Assembly (NCBI GenBank): GCA_964652775.1
Contig: CAZZAM010000004.1
Span: 124,001 to 188,000 of the forward strand
From: UBA11346 sp038060575
GTDB taxonomy: Bacteria > Planctomycetota > UBA11346
Length of the DNA stretch: 64,000 bases
Reading direction: 5' to 3'
A program made the position numbers and the translations under genes. Position 1 is the first letter of the stretch. Every line of letters starts with the position of its first letter. This document shows, piece by piece, positions 32,718-40,084 of this stretch. Under the pieces are notes generated by a model. The model was not told the DNA's origin and ran no database searches. It worked only from the letters and a program-made list of their open reading frames with translations.

Positions 32718-33917
32718 ATGAGCGCGAGTCCGACCATCGCTATTGATTTTGCAGCTCGGCCTCGCCTCGTAGTCGGTGCTGGCGTGCTTGCGTGCATCGG
32801 CGATCTGGTGGTTGAACTCGGTGGAACGCGTGTGTTGCTGGTCACTGACCCCGGCATCGTTGCTGCTGGTCATGCTGAGCGAGCCTGTGGATTCCTCCGC
32901 AACGCTGGTCTCGTTGTCACCGTCCACGATCAGGTGCGGGCGAATCCCGGCACCGTCGATGTCGATGCGTGTCTCGCCGTCGCGCGTACATTCAAGCCCG
33001 ATATTATCGTCGGCCTTGGTGGCGGCAGTGCTATGGATACTGCTAAGGGCTGCAATCTGCTGCTGACAAATGGCGGCAAGATGGTCGATTACTGGCACAC
33101 TGGCGCAGCGAAAAAACCGTTGCTGCCGTTTATTGCCGTGCCGACTACCGCCGGAACCGGCAGCGAATGTCAGTCGTTCGCATTAATAGTCGATGAGGGG
33201 ACGCATCGTAAGATGGCGTGTGGCGATGCCAAAGCGTTGGCGCGCGTGGCGCTCCTTGACCCTGAATTGACGGCGTCGCTACCGCGCACGGTTGCCGCGC
33301 TTACAGGACTTGATGCATTGGTGCACGCAGTCGAGACCTTGGTGACGACGCGTCGTACGCCGGTGTCGCACCTCTTTGCGCGTGAAGCGTTTGTGCTCAT
33401 TCACGAACATCTTCCACGCGTGTTGAGCGGTGCGCCGGATCTCGCAGTGCGCCAGGCCATGCTGCTGGGCGCCGCGTATGCCGGACTTGCGATTGAAAAC
33501 AGCATGCTCGGTGCTGCGCACGCCTGTGCGAATCCGCTGACCGCGCACCACGGCATCGTGCATGGCCAAGCGGTGGCGATGATGTTACCGGCGGTCATGC
33601 GGTGGAATGCCCAGGATCCCGCGACCGCGAAGCTCTATGCTGAGCTGGCAACTCACGCGGGTCTGACTTTGTCGTCGGCTGATCAATCGGTTGCCGTCGC
33701 GGCCTTGCAGAGACGCGTTGCAGAACTGATTCGACTCGCCGGACTGCCGGTCGGACTTGCCGCCTGTGGTGTAAGCGCGGCCGATCTGCCCAAGCTGGCC
33801 AGCGATGCGGCAACCCAGTGGACTGGTCGTTACAATCCGCGTCCACTGCACGGTGATGACATCCTCAACCTATATCGTGCGGCGTTGGTCGCTGAGGAGG
33901 CCCGCCATGACCACTGA
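32718..33917 (+). CDS. Iron-type (group III) alcohol dehydrogenase
   Basis: A 399-residue NAD(P)-dependent alcohol dehydrogenase. Family hallmarks: GGGSAMDTAKG (101-111), PTTAGTGSE (142-150), and the metal ligands D199 and H203 in GLDALVHAVE, H268 in AAHACANPL and H282 in GIVHGQAVA. The ATG at 32718 follows the upstream stop by 2 bases; the gene overlaps the radical SAM gene by 11 bases. It would interconvert the aldehyde made by the LuxC-like enzyme with its alcohol. The metal (Fe2+ or other) cannot be told from sequence. Confidence 0.92.
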   Translation: MSASPTIAIDFAARPRLVVGAGVLACIGDLVVELGGTRVLLVTDPGIVAAGHAERACGFLRNAGLVVTVHDQVRANPGTVDVDACLAVARTFKPDIIVGLGGGSAMDTAKGCNLLLTNGGKMVDYWHTGAAKKPLLPFIAVPTTAGTGSECQSFALIVDEGTHRKMACGDAKALARVALLDPELTASLPRTVAALTGLDALVHAVETLVTTRRTPVSHLFAREAFVLIHEHLPRVLSGAPDLAVRQAMLLGAAYAGLAIENSMLGAAHACANPLTAHHGIVHGQAVAMMLPAVMRWNAQDPATAKLYAELATHAGLTLSSADQSVAVAALQRRVAELIRLAGLPVGLAACGVSAADLPKLASDAATQWTGRYNPRPLHGDDILNLYRAALVAEEARHDH

Positions 33918-35214
33918 AACCACGACGACGGTCGGCAACTATTTCGTTTCCAATTATCCGCCGTATTCGTTCTGGTCGCCGGATCATGTCGCTGAGGTGC
34001 AGTCTGCGCTTGCTCGGTCTGCGAAACCGGGCACCGACCTGGGCGTCTACCTGCACATTCCGTTCTGCCGCAAGCGCTGCCATTTCTGTTATTTCCGCGT
34101 TTATACCGACAAAAAGAATGACGAGATCCAAGGCTACCTCGACGCTGCACTGGCTGAATTGGCGATCTACGCCAAACAGCCACTCATCGCCGGACGTAAA
34201 CCGCGCTTCGTGTATTTCGGCGGTGGTACGCCGTCGTTTTTGTCACCCGAGCAATTGCTGATCTTGGGCAATGGCATGAAGGCTTTGCTGCCATGGGATG
34301 CGGCCGAGGAAGTGACGTTCGAATGCGAGCCCGGCACGCTGTCTGAGCGGAAGCTCAAAACCATCCGCGAACTCGGCGTCACCCGCCTCAGTCTGGGCGT
34401 CGAGAACTTCGACGATCACATTTTGGAAAGTAATGGCCGCGCCCACTTGTCGAAGCAGGTCTATGCCGCCTACGCCACGGCCCGAGCGCTCAACTTTCCG
34501 CAGATCAACATTGATCTCATTGCCGGCATGATGAACGAGACCGAATCGAAATGGCGGGATACGGTTGCCAAGACGATCGAATTGGCACCGGACAGCGTCA
34601 CCGTCTATCAGATGGAAGTGCCCTACAACACGACGATCTACAAACAGATGAAGGCCGAAGGCAAGGTAACCGCGCCAGTTGCCGATTGGGAGACCAAGCG
34701 TGGTTGGGTGGATTACGCTTTCAGTGAAATGGAGAAATCCAGTTACACGGTGAAGAGTGCCTACACCGCGGTACGCAATCCCGAGCGCACGCAGTTTATC
34801 TATCGCGACAGTCTATGGGCCGGTGCCGATCTGCTGAGTCTCGGCGTCGCGTCGTTCGGGTATCTCGACGGTGTTCATTATCAGAACGAGCACGATTTCG
34901 CGCCTTACGTTGATGGTGTTCGCACAGGGAAGCTGCCGATTAGGCGTGCGTTGACCCCCGATGCCGATGAACGTCTGATTCGTGAGTTTATTTTACAACT
35001 CAAACTTGGGCGCGTGGATGTTGGCTACTTCGCTAAGAAATTCGGCGTTGATCCGTTGGTTCGTTTCAAGCCGCAGCTTGACGATTTGGTGCGTGACGGG
35101 CATCTCTCTATTTCTGGCAGTACGCTCACGTTCACCCGCGCAGCGCTGCTCCAGGTTGATCGGTTGCTCCACGCATTCTTCCTGCCCAAGCACAGCGGAG
35201 CCCGCTATGCCTGA
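33907..35214 (+). CDS. HemN/HemW-like radical SAM protein
   Basis: A 435-residue radical SAM enzyme. The ATG at 33907 has a strong GAGGAGG site. The [4Fe-4S]-SAM motif is C54-x3-C58-x2-C61 in HIPFCRKRCHFCYF, followed by FGGGTPSFL (104-112), ECEPGT, LSLGVENF and the HemN C-terminal domain with DERLIREFILQLKLGRV. HemW proper usually has CxYC-F and a final haem-binding sequence; here C-HF-CYF and a long YQMEVPYNTTIYKQ segment suggest a specialised relative. HemN-like enzymes also include class C methylases and cyclopropanases of natural-product pathways. In this cluster a tailoring role is more likely than haem synthesis. Confidence 0.85.
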   Translation: MTTETTTTVGNYFVSNYPPYSFWSPDHVAEVQSALARSAKPGTDLGVYLHIPFCRKRCHFCYFRVYTDKKNDEIQGYLDAALAELAIYAKQPLIAGRKPRFVYFGGGTPSFLSPEQLLILGNGMKALLPWDAAEEVTFECEPGTLSERKLKTIRELGVTRLSLGVENFDDHILESNGRAHLSKQVYAAYATARALNFPQINIDLIAGMMNETESKWRDTVAKTIELAPDSVTVYQMEVPYNTTIYKQMKAEGKVTAPVADWETKRGWVDYAFSEMEKSSYTVKSAYTAVRNPERTQFIYRDSLWAGADLLSLGVASFGYLDGVHYQNEHDFAPYVDGVRTGKLPIRRALTPDADERLIREFILQLKLGRVDVGYFAKKFGVDPLVRFKPQLDDLVRDGHLSISGSTLTFTRAALLQVDRLLHAFFLPKHSGARYA

Positions 35215-35755
35215 TGTGGCCATCTCTTCGGCGTGCTTCGCTCCACTGGTCGAGGCGGTTGGAGGTAACCAGCAGCTTGGTCTTCAGGTGATTGACGGCA
35301 CCAACATGCCCGAGCCGTACCGCGCCCTGCTGGTGAATCATGGCGATATGACCACGACGCTTGAGCGGTTTCACGGCTGTCGTTTGCACATCGCCGTCCT
35401 TGGCCGCGTCCAGGATGGCGACATCTATAGCCGCCAGGTGATCTTGCTCGATGAACACGAAAACGCGGTGGAATATGGAGCGATTCGCATCCACTTGGCG
35501 GCGTTGCCGTTGCTCGCCCGCCAGGAGGTGTTGGCCGGACAACGCCCGTTGGGTGGAGTATTGGTCAATCACGGCGTCCCCCATACCAGTCACCCCAGCG
35601 CGTTCTTTGCGCTCATGCCCAATGCGGCAATTCTCGCCGCCCTGCATCTCCAGCAGCCATTGACACTCTACGGACGTTGCAACACCCTCGTCCATGGCGA
35701 CGGCCAGACCATCGCCGAGGTGGTCGAGATCCTCCCCCCGCATCCACGTTCCTGA
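35207..35755 (+). CDS. UbiC/DUF98-like protein (chorismate lyase fold)
   Basis: A 182-residue protein overlapping the radical SAM gene by 8 bases. The region YRALLVNHGDMTTTLERFHG (42-61) matches the LL-x-H-x-x-MT-x-x-LE pattern of UbiC/DUF98 proteins. It continues with YSRQVILLDEHENAVEYGAIRI and RQEVLAGQRPLGGVLV, and ends AEVVEILPPH. Chorismate lyase makes 4-hydroxybenzoate and pyruvate from chorismate; if that activity is kept, it would supply the aromatic acid used by the adjacent ligases and reductase. Similarity is recognised by pattern only, so a different, non-catalytic role stays possible. Confidence 0.62.
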   Translation: MPDVAISSACFAPLVEAVGGNQQLGLQVIDGTNMPEPYRALLVNHGDMTTTLERFHGCRLHIAVLGRVQDGDIYSRQVILLDEHENAVEYGAIRIHLAALPLLARQEVLAGQRPLGGVLVNHGVPHTSHPSAFFALMPNAAILAALHLQQPLTLYGRCNTLVHGDGQTIAEVVEILPPHPRS

Positions 35756-35767
35756 CAGGATCATGCC

Positions 35768-37054
35768 ATGAGTAGTCAACCGGAAGTCATCATTGTCGGC
35801 GCTGGCCCCGCAGGAACCACGGCGGCTGCCGTGCTTGCCATGCATCGACGCCGCGTCGTCGTCTTGGACAAGGCTGCGTTTCCACGCTACCACATCGGCG
35901 AATCGCTGATTCCGTATACGTGGTTCACGCTCAAGCGTATCGGGATGCTGGAGAAGCTGGAGAAGTCACATTTCACCAAGAAATACTCGATCTGCTTCAT
36001 CAGCCAGACCGGCAAACAATCGCAGCCATTCTTTTTCGACAGCCACTTCGATCACCCGGCAACCCAGACGTGGCAGGTGCGCCGCAGCGAGTTCGATCAG
36101 ATGCTGCGCGACAATGCCCGCGAAAAAGGCGCTGAGATTCGTCACGGCATCCAGGCCGAGCGACTGATCATGGAGCAGAACCGCGTCGTCGGCGTCGCGG
36201 GCAAAGACGAATCTGGTAAGCCGTTCGAGCTGCGTGCGCCTATAGTGATTGATGCCAGTGGTCGCGACTGCCTGGCGGTCAACCAGTTCGGCTGGCGCGT
36301 GTGGGACAAGCCACTCGACCGCTTTGCCATCTGGACCTATTGGAAAGGCGCGGTGCGCGATCCCGGTCGCGCCGGTGGCGCTACGACCGTTGCCTACGTT
36401 CCCAACAAAGGTTGGTTCTGGTATATCCCGCTCCACGACGACATCATGAGCGTTGGCGTGGTGGCGAAGAAAGAATACCTATTCCGCGACACCCAGGATC
36501 TCGCCACGATCTACCAGCGCGAGGTCAACGAGAACGTCTGGCTGATGGAACACCTCAAACCGGCCACGCAATGTGATGGGATGCATGTTACCAACGAATA
36601 CAGCTATCGTTCACGCCACTGCGCCACTGACGGATTGGTGCTAGCAGGTGACGCGTTCAACTTCCTCGATCCGGTGTTTTCCAGCGGCGCGTTCTTTGCG
36701 CTTTGGAGTGGCGAGCGTGCTGGCGACGCCGTGCATGCCGCGTTATCCGCGAACAACACCAGCGCAGAGGCATTCAGTACGTACGGCAAGACCTACTGCA
36801 CTGGCGTCGAGGCGATGCGTAAACTGGTCTATGGATTCTACGACGAGAATACCAACTACGGCCAGTTCATCCGCCAACATCCAGATCTGAAAGCAGATCT
36901 GACCGACTGCATCATCGGTGCGGTGGAGAAAGATTTCCGTCCACTGTTCGATGCGTTCCGCAACTTCGCTACGATTCCACCGGATCTGGACTTCGGTGGT
37001 CCATTGGTTCCGCAGCGTGATCAGGCATCAGCCAGCACAAAGCAGTCACCATGA
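35768..37054 (+). CDS. FAD-dependent halogenase-like oxidoreductase
   Basis: A 428-residue flavoprotein. FAD loop GAGPAG is at 11-16, then GESLIPYTWFTLKR (44-57) and SHFTKKYS, where Lys71 or Lys72 lies in the area of the halogenase catalytic Lys. The W-x-W-x-I-P motif of flavin-dependent halogenases is present as WFWYIP (216-221), and the F-x-x-P-x-x-S-x-G motif as FLDPVFSSG (299-307). It could halogenate or hydroxylate a phenol, but similar proteins are widespread in planctomycete-like genomes and many may be plain reductases. No flavin reductase gene is near. It overlaps the thioesterase gene by ATGA. Confidence 0.8.
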   Translation: MSSQPEVIIVGAGPAGTTAAAVLAMHRRRVVVLDKAAFPRYHIGESLIPYTWFTLKRIGMLEKLEKSHFTKKYSICFISQTGKQSQPFFFDSHFDHPATQTWQVRRSEFDQMLRDNAREKGAEIRHGIQAERLIMEQNRVVGVAGKDESGKPFELRAPIVIDASGRDCLAVNQFGWRVWDKPLDRFAIWTYWKGAVRDPGRAGGATTVAYVPNKGWFWYIPLHDDIMSVGVVAKKEYLFRDTQDLATIYQREVNENVWLMEHLKPATQCDGMHVTNEYSYRSRHCATDGLVLAGDAFNFLDPVFSSGAFFALWSGERAGDAVHAALSANNTSAEAFSTYGKTYCTGVEAMRKLVYGFYDENTNYGQFIRQHPDLKADLTDCIIGAVEKDFRPLFDAFRNFATIPPDLDFGGPLVPQRDQASASTKQSP

Positions 37055-37524
37055 CAACTCCGGTTCATGCCTTTGTCCATCGGCGGCGGGTGGAGTTTTA
37101 CGAAACCGACATGGCGGGAATGGTGCATTTCTCGGTGTTCTTCCGGTATATGGAGGCCTGCGAACACGCGTTCGTTCGCTCGCTCGGCGGCAATATCCAT
37201 CCTGGCGAGGGGGGCGGTGAGGGTTCGCTGCTTGGCTGGCCGCGAGTCCATGCGTCGTGTGATTACCAACGACCACTGCGTTACGACGAAGAAATTGACG
37301 TTCGTTTGTTAGTTCGTGAAAAACGCGAACGCGCCGTGCATTACGATTTTCGTTTTCACCGCATTGGCGACACCGATCCACGACCGCTGGCGACCGGCAA
37401 GTTGGTTGTTGTTCCGGTGGCGCGCATCAAGGGCGTGGTGAAGTCCATTCCGTTGCCTGCATTCACCCAGCTGATCGCCGTCGCTCCGGCTGATCTGTTG
37501 GATCATCCCACTCCGAGGTCGTGA
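37051..37524 (+). CDS. Acyl-CoA thioesterase, 4HBT hot-dog family
   Basis: A 157-residue single hot-dog protein. The active-site segment VEFYETDMAGMVHFSVFFRYMEACEHA matches the 4-hydroxybenzoyl-CoA/YbgC thioesterases, with catalytic Asp20 and the following GMVHF turn. It would release a CoA- or carrier-bound aryl or acyl group as free acid. The gene overlaps both neighbours (ATGA before, GTGA after). In aryl polyene and related pathways such enzymes stand beside halogenase-like flavoproteins and ligases, as here, but no ketosynthase or acyl carrier gene is present in this window. Confidence 0.85.
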   Translation: MTTPVHAFVHRRRVEFYETDMAGMVHFSVFFRYMEACEHAFVRSLGGNIHPGEGGGEGSLLGWPRVHASCDYQRPLRYDEEIDVRLLVREKRERAVHYDFRFHRIGDTDPRPLATGKLVVVPVARIKGVVKSIPLPAFTQLIAVAPADLLDHPTPRS

Positions 37525-38072
37525 TGTCTGCTGACTCGAACTCACCGGCTCTGTGGTTGTTCTTCACGTTAACCACTGTGGTCTCATGGGGGCTCTACGG
37601 TGTACTGCTGCACACCGGCCAGCTCAGCATGGCGGATCCGGTGCACGGACGCACGAAGGCATTTCTCGTCGTCGGCGTGGCGTATTTTCTGACTGCCGTG
37701 CTAGCACCACTCGCCTTATTGTGGTTCGGCGGTGCGGAGTGGAATTTCCCGGGCAAAGGTCTGTGGTGGTCGCTGGCAGCAGGCATTGTTGGAGCGATTG
37801 GTGCCCTCTGTGTACTGCTGGCGTTTGGCGCAAAGGGTAGCCCGATCACGGTCATGACGATCGTCTTCGCTGGCGCGCCGTTAGTGAATGCGCTGGTCGC
37901 GATCATCCTGCATCCACCGGCAGGCGGATGGGGCGAATTGCGCTGGCAGTTCATGCTTGGGATGGTGCTCGCGATTACCGGAGGAGCGTTGGTGACGTTG
38001 TATAAGCCAGCGCCAGGAGCCGGGCCAAAACCAATGCCAGTGAGCGAATCGCCGGTAGAACCAGCGAAGTGA
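37524..38072 (+). CDS. Small EamA/DMT-like permease
   Basis: A 182-residue membrane protein with five probable helices (about 8-28, 42-65, 77-98, 104-125 and 137-156). EamA family members usually have ten helices in two repeats; this is a half-size form and may work as a dimer. The last part LGMVLAITGGALVTLYKPAP is typical of the family end. Start either at ATG 37524 (GAGG seven bases upstream) or at the GTG 37521 that overlaps the previous stop. It may export the product of the cluster. Confidence 0.68.
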   Translation: MSADSNSPALWLFFTLTTVVSWGLYGVLLHTGQLSMADPVHGRTKAFLVVGVAYFLTAVLAPLALLWFGGAEWNFPGKGLWWSLAAGIVGAIGALCVLLAFGAKGSPITVMTIVFAGAPLVNALVAIILHPPAGGWGELRWQFMLGMVLAITGGALVTLYKPAPGAGPKPMPVSESPVEPAK

Positions 38073-39346
38073 CTAGCGTGGCAGAATCGGTGGCGGCAGC
38101 GCGACAGCATATCGTACTTGTTCAAGATGGACACCTGCGCGACATGTTGTCGATCATCGTCGGACGTAATCAGTTTTATTCCGCCCGACTGCGTGCGGCT
38201 GGGCTGGATAGCACGAGTGACCGTGCCGACTTTCTGGCGTGCTGTCCTTTTACCACCAAGGCGGAAATCGTTGCCGATCAACAGGCGCATCCGCCATTTG
38301 GCACCAACCTGACCTGGCCGATGGCGCGTTACGTGCGCTTCAGCCAGACCAGCGGAACCAACGGCGCACCACTGCGTTGGATGGATACTCTTGAAAACTG
38401 GACATGGATGTTGGACTCGTGGGATCATTTCTTCAATGCCTATCAGATCACCAGTGCCGATCGCATCTTCGCTGCGTTTTCATTCGGTCCGTTTCTGGGT
38501 TTTTGGACTGCGTACGAAGCAGCTGTCCGCCGTGGATGCCTCAGTATTCCCGGCGGTGGTTTGGGCACGCGTAGTCGGTTGGAGGTGATGCGTGATACCG
38601 GCAGCACCGTGTTACTGGCAACGCCGACCTACGTAATCCGCATGGGTGAAGCAGCTCGCGACGCTGGCATCGCGGTGTCGACGCTGCGTTACATCATCGT
38701 CGGCGGTGAACCTGGTGGCAGTATCCCCGCAACGCGGGATCGGATCAAGGAGCTGTGGCCGAGCAGCCAACTGATCGATCACCACGGCATGACTGAAATC
38801 GGTCCGGTTTCATGGCAGAACCCCCATGATCCACGCTATCTGCACATCTATGAAGATGCCTACATCGTCGAAATCATTGATCCATCTACAGGCGCTGCGG
38901 CGAATCCTGGCACAACCGGCGAACTCGTGCTGACCAACCTTGGACGAACGGGCTCTCCGCTGCTGCGCTATCGCACCGGCGATCTCGTGCGCGCCACCAC
39001 AACACCTTTGAACGAGCCATATATCGCACTTGATGGTGGCATCCTTGGTCGGGTCGATGACATGGCGATCGTGCGCGGAGTAAACGTCTGGCCCGCGGCC
39101 ATTGAGGCGATTGTGCGGCGCTTTCCTGAGGTTGCCGAGTATCGCTGCTTGCTGAGCACGGATCGCGGTATGACCGAATTACGTCTTGTCGTTGAATTGA
39201 TTCCCGGTGTTATGGCCGAGTCGATGCCAAACCGTATTCGCGACGCTCTTGCTACTGCCTTGGCCCTGCGCATTCCGGTGGACATTACCGCCGCTGGCAC
39301 CTTGCCGCGGCCCGAAATGAAATCGCAGCGTTGGCTGCGCGTCTGA
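38069..39346 (+). CDS. Phenylacetate-CoA ligase-like adenylate-forming enzyme
   Basis: A 425-residue protein of normal PaaK length, starting at GTG 38069 overlapping the previous stop; GTG 38078 is an alternative. The ATP loop is RFSQTSGTNGAPLRW (about 90-104), with further motifs IIVGGEPGGSIPATR, HHGMTEIGPVSW and LLRYRTGDLVR. The C-terminal lid is complete, ending LPRPEMKSQRWLRV with a Lys placed like the catalytic Lys of the family. It should activate an aryl carboxylate to its CoA thioester. Two such enzymes in one cluster, one full-length and one lid-less, suggest two acid activation steps. Confidence 0.88.
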   Translation: MTSVAESVAAARQHIVLVQDGHLRDMLSIIVGRNQFYSARLRAAGLDSTSDRADFLACCPFTTKAEIVADQQAHPPFGTNLTWPMARYVRFSQTSGTNGAPLRWMDTLENWTWMLDSWDHFFNAYQITSADRIFAAFSFGPFLGFWTAYEAAVRRGCLSIPGGGLGTRSRLEVMRDTGSTVLLATPTYVIRMGEAARDAGIAVSTLRYIIVGGEPGGSIPATRDRIKELWPSSQLIDHHGMTEIGPVSWQNPHDPRYLHIYEDAYIVEIIDPSTGAAANPGTTGELVLTNLGRTGSPLLRYRTGDLVRATTTPLNEPYIALDGGILGRVDDMAIVRGVNVWPAAIEAIVRRFPEVAEYRCLLSTDRGMTELRLVVELIPGVMAESMPNRIRDALATALALRIPVDITAAGTLPRPEMKSQRWLRV

Positions 39347-39364
39347 CCTCCTCCTGAGACCATT

Positions 39365-39979
39365 ATGCCTTATGCCTCGTTACTGATCTTGCTGTGTGCT
39401 GGTGTCGTATCGGCGGGCGATCCGCTCTACCTCCAAGACTTCGACAAGGCCAAGGCCATGCCGGAGGACTTGATGCTCAATGGAGAGTTTAGCCTCAAGG
39501 AGGATGGCACCGGCAAGGTTCTCGCGTTGGTAACGCAGCCCTTAGAAACCTACAACGTTACTTTCGGACCAAGTCGTAAGGAGCCGACATCGGTCAGTGC
39601 GCGTATCCGTGGCGACTCCAAGGGGCGTTTGTATCCGGCGTTCGGTATCGGATTGAACGGCGTCAGTGGGGTTATCATGCGGATATCGCCTTCCAAAGAT
39701 GCGGTCGAACTTCTGCTCGGTGAAACGATTCTGATGACCAAGCCGTTCACCTGGAAGACCGGAACCTGGACCCGCCTTCGACTCAGTCTTGAGAAGACCG
39801 GGGATAAGTGGACGGTCAGTGGTCGAGCCTGGCGCTCCGATACGGATGAGCCCAAAGAGTGGACAATTACGTGTAACCTAGAGCAGGCGCCTCCAGTTGG
39901 TCGGGCAACCGCGTGGGGTATCCCGTACGGAGGCAATCCGATCCTGTTTGACGATCTCCGCATTGATGCAGTGCATTAA
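39365..39979 (+). CDS. Secreted lectin-fold (LamG/DUF1080-like) protein
   Basis: A 204-residue secreted protein with a short signal (MPYASLLILLCAGVVSA). The mature chain has the beta-rich layout of concanavalin-type domains: DFDKAKAMPEDLMLNGEFS, then TWTRLRLSLEKTGDKWTVSGRAW and a last strand ILFDDLRID. The order W-x-RL-x8-G-x-x-x-V-x-x-RAW-x5-EP-x-x-W resembles the C-terminal domain of the propeller protein at 24460. It likely binds a surface glycan or ligand for the following TonB receptor, but this is inference. Confidence 0.65.
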   Translation: MPYASLLILLCAGVVSAGDPLYLQDFDKAKAMPEDLMLNGEFSLKEDGTGKVLALVTQPLETYNVTFGPSRKEPTSVSARIRGDSKGRLYPAFGIGLNGVSGVIMRISPSKDAVELLLGETILMTKPFTWKTGTWTRLRLSLEKTGDKWTVSGRAWRSDTDEPKEWTITCNLEQAPPVGRATAWGIPYGGNPILFDDLRIDAVH

Positions 39980-39988
39980 GTTCTGGTC

Positions 39989-40046
39989 GCGGGGGTTGTT
40001 TTTTCAGACGTTCCACAAAGCTCCGCCTCGCACCGAACAACCCCGC
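39989..40046. promoter_or_regulatory. Inverted repeat between the lectin-fold gene and the TonB receptor
   Basis: GCGGGGGTTGTT (39989-40000) and AACAACCCCGC (40036-40046) can pair over 11 bases with one bulged G, with a loop of about 35 bases. TTTT follows the left arm. It may be an attenuator, a binding site or an mRNA stability element that sets receptor expression apart from the enzymes upstream. Confidence 0.5.
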
Positions 40047-40084
40047 ATACCCATAACCGCCGTAACCAGTCGTTGAGAGATCAC

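Noticed and set aside
35207..38072. Aryl polyene or xanthomonadin-type cluster, suggested by thioesterase, halogenase-like enzyme and ligases
   Set aside because: No ketosynthase, dehydratase, acyl carrier or LolA/MMPL exporter genes are present.
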